Positions 1 to 5,830 of a stretch of 5,830 nt of DNA are shown here, piece after piece (position 1 is the stretch's first letter; every line of letters begins with the position of its first letter). The position numbers and the translations under genes were made by a program. The notes below the pieces were generated by a model. The model saw only the letters and a list, made by a program, of their open reading frames with translations, had not been told where the DNA came from and ran no database searches. The stretch lies in NCBI GenBank assembly GCA_934481385.1, contig CAKSPD010000032.1, positions 1 through 5,830 of the forward strand, given 5' to 3'. This DNA is from an uncultured Oscillospiraceae bacterium. Lineage in GTDB: Bacteria > Bacillota > Clostridia > Oscillospirales > Ruminococcaceae.

Positions 1-1
1 A

Positions 2-460
2 AATGACAATCGTGAAATGCCTGTTCATTTGTTTATGTTCGGAAACACACCGCCGTTTTCTATGAAATTAAGAATGAAAATTTCTCATCTGCCGAATAAG
101 GAATTTTTAAAAGCTATGGAATTTTTCGGCGGAATACAGCCACAGCTTTATGAATTTCCTGATGTACTTGATTATTTCTGCAATATAATGCGTGCAGATA
201 TGCGACTTGTAGAGGAATATGAAGATGATATAAAGCTGATTTCGAAAAAGAAGTGGGACGTTCCTGTATCAGCTTTCTGCGGAAAACAGGATAATACATT
301 TGACCACTCTCTGCTTTCGGACTGGGATAAATGTACATCACAGCCATGCAATTATTTTATGCTTGAAGGCGGGCATTTCTTTTTAGATGATAATATCGAA
401 TTTATTGCATCTCAGATAGAAAACAGTCTTTTAAAACAGGAGAAATTACTGAATGAATAA
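2..460 (+). CDS. Type II thioesterase, C-terminal part (5' end outside window)
   Basis: This is the last 153 codons of an alpha/beta-hydrolase thioesterase of the type II family (TEII, GrsT/SrfAD-like). These free-standing enzymes hydrolyse wrongly acylated or stalled phosphopantetheine arms of NRPS carrier domains in the cytoplasm. The frame is open to the left edge, so the ATG at 17 is probably internal. The visible part begins at the strand that follows the nucleophile elbow (HLFMFGNTPP, matching the family's HLFvSGrrAP). It continues through the lid helices (LPNKEFLKAMEFFGG, then IMRADMRLVEEYE) to the catalytic Asp in CGKQD (codon 290-292) and the catalytic His in EGGHFF (codon 374-376). 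The GxSxG nucleophile is upstream and cannot be checked. It overlaps the next thioesterase gene by 8 bp and resembles it along the shared length, which suggests an old tandem duplication. The family call is firm; the carrier domain it serves is inferred from context. Confidence 0.88.
   Translation, partial: NDNREMPVHLFMFGNTPPFSMKLRMKISHLPNKEFLKAMEFFGGIQPQLYEFPDVLDYFCNIMRADMRLVEEYEDDIKLISKKKWDVPVSAFCGKQDNTFDHSLLSDWDKCTSQPCNYFMLEGGHFFLDDNIEFIASQIENSLLKQEKLLNE
438..443 (+). promoter_or_regulatory. Ribosome binding site of the second thioesterase
   Basis: AGGAGA lies 9 bases before the ATG at 453, inside the 3' end of the upstream thioesterase gene. It supports that ATG as the start, and it places the start inside the previous gene, so the two are probably translationally coupled. 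Confidence 0.75.
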
Positions 461-1208
461 TCGTTGGATAAATCTTGAAACTATAAATCCGGAAGGAAAG
501 ATAAACCTGATTTGTTTTCCGTATTCAGGTACGGGAGCAAGTTTCTATGCTTCATGGGGAAAAAAAGCACCAAAGGAACTGAATATTCTTCCGGTGTCAT
601 ATCCTATGCGTGAAAAAAGAATATCAGAAAAAATGCCTGTTTCACTTGTTCAGCTTGCAGAAGATTTTGCAAATGAAAGTGAAGAACTTCTTAACGATCT
701 GCCGTTTGTTTTATATGGTCACTGCACAGGCAGTATTGTTGCATATGAATATGCAAAGGCAATTCAGAAGAAGTATGGAAAAACGCCGTCTTTATTTATA
801 TCTGCAAGCTCTCCGTCACCGGATTTCAATCATGTAAAACCGCTTGATGAAAGTATCAGTGACAATGAATTTGCAGGAAAAATGGCAGAAATGGGACTGA
901 TTAATCCGGTTCTTGCAAAAGATGAGTCTTTTGTTCAGTATTTTATGCCGATGATAAAAGGTGATTATATACTGCATCAGAATTACAGATGTACCTGTGA
1001 GGAACAGCTTTCCTGCCCGATAACAGTTTTTTACGGCAGTCAGGATACAAATCTGGTATCACAGGATATTTCAGGCTGGAAGAATTTTACCGGTTGCAGT
1101 TTTCAGACGGTTTCTCTTGAAGAAGGTCACTTCTTTAACAAAGATGAAAGCCTTTTAAAAATTTTCGGATATATTACAGATTCAGTTCTGAAGGGAGGAA
1201 TTAACTGA
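453..1208 (+). CDS. Type II thioesterase with a cysteine nucleophile
   Basis: A complete 251-residue alpha/beta-hydrolase, the usual length for NRPS type II thioesterases, which release mis-loaded or stalled groups from carrier domains. The N-terminal oxyanion-side motif is FPYSGTGAS (residues 22-30, family FPhAGGsa). The YPMREKR segment matches the family's PGRexR. The lid region runs from about EFAGKMAEMGL to YILHQNYRC. The catalytic Asp is D198 (YGSQD) and the His is H226 (EEGHFF). The nucleophile elbow reads G-H-C-T-G, so residue 91 (TGC, bases 723-725) is Cys where the family normally has Ser (GHSMG). The elbow, Asp and His are otherwise intact, so this looks like a working Cys-His-Asp triad rather than a dead copy. 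The start is fixed by AGGAGA 9 bases upstream. The stop overlaps the NRPS start (TGATG), so it is co-translated with the synthetase. It could instead be an acyltransferase-like hydrolase; a TEII role is favoured by length and position. Confidence 0.92.
   Translation: MNNRWINLETINPEGKINLICFPYSGTGASFYASWGKKAPKELNILPVSYPMREKRISEKMPVSLVQLAEDFANESEELLNDLPFVLYGHCTGSIVAYEYAKAIQKKYGKTPSLFISASSPSPDFNHVKPLDESISDNEFAGKMAEMGLINPVLAKDESFVQYFMPMIKGDYILHQNYRCTCEEQLSCPITVFYGSQDTNLVSQDISGWKNFTGCSFQTVSLEEGHFFNKDESLLKIFGYITDSVLKGGIN
1193..1198 (+). promoter_or_regulatory. Ribosome binding site of the NRPS gene
   Basis: GGGAGG, 9 bases before the ATG at 1208, lies within the last codons of the thioesterase gene. 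It decides the NRPS start. The stop and start share one base (TGATG, 1206-1210), typical of stop-restart translational coupling. Confidence 0.8.
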
Positions 1209-4200
1209 TGAATTATCAGATGTTCGATAGTGTTTCCTGTTTTTACAGTAACTCTGTAAACAGATTCCCGAACAATACAGCTTTTATTGACGGAAAAAAT
1301 CAGGTTACATATTCTGAATTTTCAAAAAAGGTTGCCGGAATTGCAGAATATCTTACGGCTCATTATGAAAGAGGTTCAAGGATAGGAATTTATATGCATC
1401 GTTGCATTGATATGTACGCATCAATATGGGCTGTTATGCAGTCAGGAATGGTATATATTCCTCTTGATGCCGGCTATCCTATGGAAAGAGTTGAATATAT
1501 AATAAAGGATTCCGGTATGTCGGTTATGCTTTGCGACAAGGAAAGTATTAAAAGCTGTAAAGATGAAAACAGTATATGTGTTCAGGAAATTCCCGAAGCA
1601 AATCCCTCATCTGTAAATTTTTCTCCCTGTGATAAAGATGATAAAATTGCGATTTTTTATACATCAGGTTCATCAGGCGTACCTAAAGGAGTTGTTACAA
1701 AACATCAGGCAATGTCAGCTCAGATTTACCGTTTTTCAAAATTTCTCGGAATAGATGAAAACAGTGTATTTATTTTTCGTACTCCGATATCATTTCATGC
1801 ATCAATTTTTGAATATCTTATGTGCATGTATATCGGAGCAAAAGCTGTAATTCTTGAAAGCGGTGCAGAAAAGGATACAGATAAGCTGATTTCCTGTATA
1901 CAGAACTATTCTGTTACAGAACTGTTTGTAGTTCCGGCACTTATAAAGAGTATTACACTTCGTTGCCGTATGAAGAACACTCGTCTTGACAGCCTTAAAA
2001 GAATATGGTCAGGAGGAGAAAAACTTTATCAGTCTGTTGCTGAACAGATGCTTAAATACAGCAATGCAAAATTTTATAATATACTCGGCGGTTCAGAATA
2101 TGCAGGAATTATATCTGCATATGAATGTAAAAAATCCGAAAATAATACAGTTGTACCGATAGGAAATCTCTTTGAAGGCTTGAATTATGTTCTTCTTGAT
2201 GAAAACGGACTTCCTTCAGATGAGGGAATATTATATATAGATGCAAATCAGACAGGTTCTTCATATCTTCATGATGATTTGAATGAAGGAAGATTTATTT
2301 CATATAAAAATGAAAACGGTGAAACTTTTAAAATGTTCTGCTCAAATGATGTTCTGCGTTTAAGCAACGGCGTTTATACGATAGAGGGCAGAGCAGATGA
2401 CGTAATAAAAATCCGTGGAATGAGAGTAGACCTTAACGGCGTTGAAAATTCAATTAATGAAGTTGAATTTATAAAGGAATCAGTTATTGCACTCAAAGAT
2501 GATAAGCTTTATGCTTTTATAGTTTCTGATAGTGATGATATTTCAGATTCAGAACTTGTTGACAGAATTGTTTCACAGCTCAAATGCAAACTTCCTTCAT
2601 ATATGATTCCGTCAGTATGGAATATTGCACAGGAAATACCAAAGCTTACAAGCGGTAAAGCGGACAGAAAAAATATTTTCTCCTGCAATTACAGAAGTGT
2701 TTCCCGTACACTGAAAACAGCACCTCCAAGTACAGATTTACAATGTGAAATTTATGATATATGGTGCAAAATTCTTAAAAGAACAGATTTTGGCATAGAA
2801 GATTCATTTATGGAAATAGGCGGAGTTTCAATTGAAGTCGTTGAAATGATGAGTATTATAGGTGAAAAATATAATATCGAAACAGAATATTCTGATTTTA
2901 TTAATAAACCTACAATATCAGGTCTTGAAAAAATGATTCTTTCTGCTGAAAAAATCAGCAGTGTTCCTGCGGAAAAGCCTGTTCCGTTTAAATATGAAGG
3001 CGGTTTTCCTCTTACAGAATTACAGCAGTCATATTTTGTAGGCAGACAGGAAGGAATTTTACAGGGTGAAATTTCCACACATGGCTATATGGAAATCACA
3101 GTCAGAAAATATTCATTCAGTAAGGTAAAAGAAACCCTCAGCAGAATGCTTTCCGTTCATTCATCTCTCAGAATTTACGTTGATAAGCAGGGAGTACAGC
3201 ATATTGCAGAAACAGCAGAACCGGATATTTATGAGTATGTACCGGATTCTGATAAAAATATGGAAACTGCACTTTCAGAACTTCGTACAGAACTTAACAA
3301 GAAATCAGTAAATATTGAAAAAGCTCCGCTTTTTGAAGTTCACTGTGTAACAAACGGAAATGGTACAGCAGTTGTAGCTTTTCTTACTGATAACATTGTC
3401 TTTGACGGAATAAGTTCAATGCTGTTTATCAATGAATTTATTAATATTTACAGCGGAAAAGAAGAAACATATCAGGATACAGAATATTCATTTCAGGATT
3501 ATGTTCATTATTTATCTGAAATAAAAGGAACTCCAAAATATCAGTCAGACAAAGAATACTGGCTTGAACTTTCAAAGAGTTTTCCGTCCGTAATGAATCC
3601 GCCTTCAATCAGCAATGCAAATTACAAGGCAGAACCTATGTATCAGTATCTTGATATTCCTGAAAATATATGGAACGGAATATGCGGACAGTCAAATTAC
3701 GGCGGTGTATCAGTATTTTCATTTATACTTACAGCAGTAATTCAGATGCTTTCAAGAGAAATGTATGAAAACAGATTTCTTATAAGTATTCCTGAAGAAA
3801 ACCGTCCTTCATTTGATGAAAATTTCCGCAATATGCTTGGTGAATTTTCATCTTTCCTGCTTTTTCCCTGTTCAGTAAACAAAGATGAAAGTTTTCTTGA
3901 ATCAGCAAAAAGAAATCAGAAACTTCTCTGGAAATTCAAACAGCATGACAGTTTTTCAGCAATTGAACTTATGCGTGAACTGAACAAATCAGGCGGAAGT
4001 GCATACAGCAGTACAGTACCTGTTGTATTTACATCACTTCTTGAACAGGAACGTCAGGAAACACAGGATATATATCTTTCACATATGCGTTCCTATACCA
4101 CACAGATTTCACTTGAAATTGTAATGCTTAAAATCCGTGGAAATGTAAGAATCAATTTTACTTACCTCAGCAATATTTTAAGCGACAAAACAGTAAGTGA

Positions 4201-5830
4201 TATGGTATCAATGCTTTACAGCACACTTGAAAAGGCTGTACAGAATCCTGAAATATATGTTACACCGGATTTGCCGAGTGATGATTTTAAAGTAATTGAA
4301 GAAGTAAACAATACTTCAAAAGATACAGATTTTATAACAGTCCGTGAAAAACTTCTTCAGAGCTTTGAAGAAAATGCTGAAAGAACAGCACTTGCTGATT
4401 TTGAAAACAAATATTCATATCGTGATATAAAGAAAAAGAGTCTTTGTGTTTCAGCAGAAATACTGAAAAAGGCAGAAAACGAAAAAGCTGTTGCAGTTCT
4501 TATGCAGAAAGGAATCCCGCAGATTATAGCAATTATAGGAACTGTTTTATCAGGAAAAGCCTATATGCCTCTGGAATACGGTTATCCTTCAGAAAGAATT
4601 TCAGCTTGTCTGAAAAATGCCGGAATTACTACTGTTATTACTGATGAAAGCACATATGATGTTGTAAAGCAGGCAGGATTTAATGCCATTGTCTATGAAA
4701 ATATTTCAGAAGATGAAAAGACAGAAAATATTGTTTTGCCGGATACATCTGAACTGTTTGCATTTATCAATACATCAGGTTCAACAGGTGTTCCGAAATC
4801 CGTTAAAGTAAGAAATGACAGTATTATGAACTGTCTTACATATACGCTTTCTGAATTTTCTGTCGGAAAAGATGATACAGCAATTTCACTGACCAATGTA
4901 TCACACGATATGTCAATGTTCGATATATTCGGAATGTTGCTTGCAGGAGGCTGTCTGGCTGTGCCTGATGAATCAAACAGACGTGATTCTGTATTCTGGA
5001 ATAAACTTATTGATAAATATAATGTAACCGTATGGAATTCTGTTCCGGCATTTATGGAAAATTATCTTTCATCATTCCGGCTTTTCAGCGGAAAAAGCAG
5101 TTCGCTCAGACTTGTATTTCTCGGCGGAGATAAAGTAGATACTTCATTGTACGGCAGATTAAAGAAAATTTCACCGTCAATACAGCTTGTAAGCGTAGGA
5201 GGCCCTACTGAAACTACACTCTGGAATATATGGCATACCGTTACAGATGAAGATATAGAAAAAGGATTTATTCCATACGGAAAACCGATACAGAATACTA
5301 AATATTTTATACTTAACGAAAATCTTGAACCTCTGCCAATCGGAACAGAGGGAGTTATGTACTGCTCAGGTATCTGCCTTTCTGATGGATATGCAGGACT
5401 GGAAAAAGAAAACAAAGAACGTTTTGTACATCTGAATGATTCCTTGCTGATATATAATACAGGAGATGCCGGAATGTTTACGGAGGACGGAAATATCCGT
5501 ATAACCGGCAGAAAAGACTCACAGGTAAAGATACTCGGAAAACGTATTGAACTTGGTGAAATAGAATATCAGATTAGCAAAATCAAAGGAATTGAAAAAT
5601 CCGTTGTATGTGCAGATAATAATACACTTGTTGCATTTGTACAGTCAGAAAAACCTGTTGAAAGTGAAGAAATCAGAAATATTCTTTCAGAAAATCTTCC
5701 TGATTATATGATTCCTTCAGAAGTTTATAATGTTGAAAATATTCCTCTTACAGTAAACGGTAAGGTTGATAAGCAGAAACTTCTTGAATCAGCTTCTAAG
5801 GAAACAGAAAATCCGGACAGAGAGTATATA
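1208..5830 (+). CDS. Non-ribosomal peptide synthetase, A-PCP-Cy-A, 3' end outside window
   Basis: The first 1541 codons of a multimodular NRPS, open to the right edge with no stop or frameshift. Domain order by motifs: A1 (about residues 6-492), PCP1 (504-582, Ser541), heterocyclization domain Cy (600-1015) and A2 (1044-1527). A carrier domain is expected next. There is no condensation domain before A1, so the protein starts an assembly line. A1 should load a starter on PCP1; Cy should condense it with the A2 amino acid, predicted to be Cys, and close a thiazoline ring. No N-methyltransferase insert, epimerization or reductase domain lies in the visible part. The ATG at 1208 is supported by GGGAGG and by overlap with the thioesterase stop. 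The order resembles the start of bacitracin synthetase BacA (Ile-Cys thiazoline), but A1 has atypical pocket residues, so the product is not expected to be the same. NRPS identity is certain; the product is inferred. Confidence 0.96.
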   Translation, partial: MNYQMFDSVSCFYSNSVNRFPNNTAFIDGKNQVTYSEFSKKVAGIAEYLTAHYERGSRIGIYMHRCIDMYASIWAVMQSGMVYIPLDAGYPMERVEYIIKDSGMSVMLCDKESIKSCKDENSICVQEIPEANPSSVNFSPCDKDDKIAIFYTSGSSGVPKGVVTKHQAMSAQIYRFSKFLGIDENSVFIFRTPISFHASIFEYLMCMYIGAKAVILESGAEKDTDKLISCIQNYSVTELFVVPALIKSITLRCRMKNTRLDSLKRIWSGGEKLYQSVAEQMLKYSNAKFYNILGGSEYAGIISAYECKKSENNTVVPIGNLFEGLNYVLLDENGLPSDEGILYIDANQTGSSYLHDDLNEGRFISYKNENGETFKMFCSNDVLRLSNGVYTIEGRADDVIKIRGMRVDLNGVENSINEVEFIKESVIALKDDKLYAFIVSDSDDISDSELVDRIVSQLKCKLPSYMIPSVWNIAQEIPKLTSGKADRKNIFSCNYRSVSRTLKTAPPSTDLQCEIYDIWCKILKRTDFGIEDSFMEIGGVSIEVVEMMSIIGEKYNIETEYSDFINKPTISGLEKMILSAEKISSVPAEKPVPFKYEGGFPLTELQQSYFVGRQEGILQGEISTHGYMEITVRKYSFSKVKETLSRMLSVHSSLRIYVDKQGVQHIAETAEPDIYEYVPDSDKNMETALSELRTELNKKSVNIEKAPLFEVHCVTNGNGTAVVAFLTDNIVFDGISSMLFINEFINIYSGKEETYQDTEYSFQDYVHYLSEIKGTPKYQSDKEYWLELSKSFPSVMNPPSISNANYKAEPMYQYLDIPENIWNGICGQSNYGGVSVFSFILTAVIQMLSREMYENRFLISIPEENRPSFDENFRNMLGEFSSFLLFPCSVNKDESFLESAKRNQKLLWKFKQHDSFSAIELMRELNKSGGSAYSSTVPVVFTSLLEQERQETQDIYLSHMRSYTTQISLEIVMLKIRGNVRINFTYLSNILSDKTVSDMVSMLYSTLEKAVQNPEIYVTPDLPSDDFKVIEEVNNTSKDTDFITVREKLLQSFEENAERTALADFENKYSYRDIKKKSLCVSAEILKKAENEKAVAVLMQKGIPQIIAIIGTVLSGKAYMPLEYGYPSERISACLKNAGITTVITDESTYDVVKQAGFNAIVYENISEDEKTENIVLPDTSELFAFINTSGSTGVPKSVKVRNDSIMNCLTYTLSEFSVGKDDTAISLTNVSHDMSMFDIFGMLLAGGCLAVPDESNRRDSVFWNKLIDKYNVTVWNSVPAFMENYLSSFRLFSGKSSSLRLVFLGGDKVDTSLYGRLKKISPSIQLVSVGGPTETTLWNIWHTVTDEDIEKGFIPYGKPIQNTKYFILNENLEPLPIGTEGVMYCSGICLSDGYAGLEKENKERFVHLNDSLLIYNTGDAGMFTEDGNIRITGRKDSQVKILGKRIELGEIEYQISKIKGIEKSVVCADNNTLVAFVQSEKPVESEEIRNILSENLPDYMIPSEVYNVENIPLTVNGKVDKQKLLESASKETENPDREYI
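1223..2683 (+). other. Adenylation domain A1 (loading), atypical substrate pocket
   Basis: An ANL-superfamily adenylation domain that would activate the starter acid with ATP and load PCP1. Motifs seen: VTYSEF (A1), QSGMVYIPLD (A2), FYTSGSSGVPKGV (A3 P-loop, residues 150-162), NILGGSE (A5, 291-297, family NxYGPTE), GRADDVIKIRG (A8, 394-404) and SGKADRK with the catalytic Lys484 (A10). A6 and A7 are worn: the usual Y-x-T-G-D is FCSND, although Asp381 is kept. Aligning by eye to the GrsA pocket gives H197, A198, F201, F240, W267, G269, I292, G300, I301, K484. The first position is His, not the Asp that holds the alpha-amino group of amino-acid substrates. The ATP-binding motifs and Lys are present, so it is probably active, but the substrate cannot be named. 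It is not an obvious aryl-acid domain, since those usually have Asn there. Confidence 0.88.
2717..2953 (+). other. Peptidyl carrier domain PCP1
   Basis: About 79 residues (504-582) with the carrier fold pattern: EIYDIWCKIL helix, DSFMEIGGVS, then a helix ending at GLEKMI. Ser541 (bases 2828-2830) in GGVSI is the phosphopantetheine attachment site. The residue before it is Val, where carriers usually have His or Asp (GGHS/GGDS). The domain sits between A1 and Cy, so it should hold the starter unit offered to the donor side of Cy. Confidence 0.87.
3005..4252 (+). other. Heterocyclization (Cy) domain
   Basis: A condensation-superfamily domain of the Cy class, which forms the peptide bond and then cyclodehydrates Cys, Ser or Thr to a thiazoline or oxazoline. 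Diagnostic motifs: FPLTELQQSYFVGRQ (Z1, 600-614), HGYME (625-629), and the Cy signature DxxxxD at D728 and D733 (DNIVFDGIS), replacing the HHxxxDG of ordinary condensation domains. The domain also has GEFSSF (878-883, family GDFTxL) and PVVFTS (938-943), in which Thr942 matches the Thr implicated in cyclodehydration in BmdB. The late motif, normally SQTPQVWLD, reads SYTTQISLE, so the Asp implicated in the same step is Glu970, and the aromatic residue is lost. Z4 (LPxxPxLP) is also weak. The class is certain; full cyclization activity is likely but not assured. Confidence 0.93.
4337..5788 (+). other. Adenylation domain A2, predicted cysteine-activating
   Basis: A complete adenylation domain (about residues 1044-1527) that should activate the acceptor amino acid for the Cy domain. 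Motifs: SGKAYMPLE (A2), NTSGSTGVPKS (A3, 1188-1198, with Ser for the usual Gly after PK), HDMSMFDIFG (A4), GGPTETT (A5), YNTGD (A7, 1416-1420), GRKDSQVKILGKRIELGEIE (A8) and NGKVDK with Lys1519 (A10). Pocket residues by eye against GrsA: D1234, M1235, F1238, N1277, F1304, G1306, V1330, L1338, W1339, K1519. The Cys code of the bacitracin type is D-L-Y-N-L-S-L-I-W-K; D, N, W and K agree and most other positions are conservative. Asp1234 fits an alpha-amino acid. The MFDIFG stretch matches the VYDIFG of A domains that follow Cy domains. Ser or Thr is less likely because their codes lack Trp near the end. No methyltransferase insert is present between A8 and A10. Confidence 0.9.

Noticed and set aside
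453..460. A promoter or terminator between the genes.
   Set aside because: The genes overlap here and again at 1208; no intergenic sequence or hairpin with a T-run is visible.
610..837. A 75-codon plus-strand frame inside the second thioesterase.
   Set aside because: It is out of frame with a gene that has intact family motifs on both sides; the basic, Met/Leu-rich translation has no domain features.
2290..2400. Possible frameshift or decay in A1, because A6 and A7 motifs are poor.
   Set aside because: The reading frame stays open and returns to good A8 and A10 motifs, and Asp381 of A7 is kept, so divergence is a better explanation than breakage.
1223..2683. A1 as a salicylate or dihydroxybenzoate-loading domain, as in thiazoline siderophores.
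   Set aside because: Aryl-acid domains typically have Asn at the first pocket position and small or polar residues further on; here it is His with large aromatic residues (F240, W267). Not excluded experimentally, but not supported.
2752..3078. A 108-codon open frame on the minus strand.
   Set aside because: It lies wholly across the PCP1-Cy coding region of the NRPS, which shows clear protein motifs on the plus strand. No ribosome binding site or recognisable protein signal is seen.
3389..3412. An ordinary condensation domain instead of Cy.
   Set aside because: The HHxxxDG motif is replaced by DNIVFDG (DxxxxD), and FPLTxxQ..Y..GR and PVVFTS are present, which are Cy-specific.
4444..4644. 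A short plus-strand frame within the NRPS A2 region, and another on the minus strand at 4693-4896.
   Set aside because: Both sit inside continuous adenylation-domain coding sequence in another frame and have no support of their own.
5062..5415. A 117-codon open frame on the minus strand.
   Set aside because: It is antisense to conserved A2 motifs A5-A6 of the NRPS. Ser/Pro-rich low-information translation is typical of a shadow frame.

Overview
This AT-rich window reads on the plus strand only. It is the inside of one tightly packed operon for non-ribosomal peptide synthesis. Codon choice (AGA for Arg, GAA, AAA, many A/T-ending codons), strong AGGAG-type ribosome binding sites and overlapping genes suggest a low-GC Firmicute, probably an anaerobic clostridium of the Ruminococcus/Oscillospiraceae kind. 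That assignment rests on style, not on a marker gene.

Layout: (1) bases 2-460, the C-terminal part of a type II (editing) thioesterase whose start lies before the window; (2) bases 453-1208, a complete second type II thioesterase, which has Cys instead of Ser at the nucleophile position (GHCTG); (3) bases 1208 to the right edge, the first 1541 codons of a large NRPS with order A1 - PCP1 - Cy (heterocyclization) - A2. The NRPS frame is still open at base 5830, just after the A10 motif of A2, where a second carrier domain is expected. The genes overlap by 8 bp and 1 bp, so there is no intergenic space and no promoter, terminator, RNA gene, mobile element or CRISPR array in view.

How the parts fit: the NRPS starts directly with an adenylation domain and has no condensation domain before it, so this looks like an initiation module. 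A1 would load a starter acid onto PCP1 (Ser541). The Cy domain would join it to the amino acid activated by A2 and cyclodehydrate the product. The binding-pocket residues read from A2 (D-M-F-N-F-G-V-L-W-K) resemble known Cys-activating domains paired with Cy domains (D-L-Y-N-L-S-L-I-W-K), so a 2-substituted thiazoline is the likely first intermediate. This is the same logic as the start of the bacitracin synthetase and of thiazoline siderophores. The type II thioesterases would clear mis-primed or stalled carrier domains.

Unusual points: A1 has His where amino-acid-activating domains have the Asp that binds the alpha-amino group, and several of its core motifs are degenerate. The starter may therefore not be an ordinary alpha-amino acid. 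The Cy domain keeps its DxxxxD and PVVFTS motifs but has Glu for Asp in the late QVxLD motif. The adjacent thioesterase has a Cys nucleophile. I do not recognise this exact combination as a described pathway, but I could not search for it.
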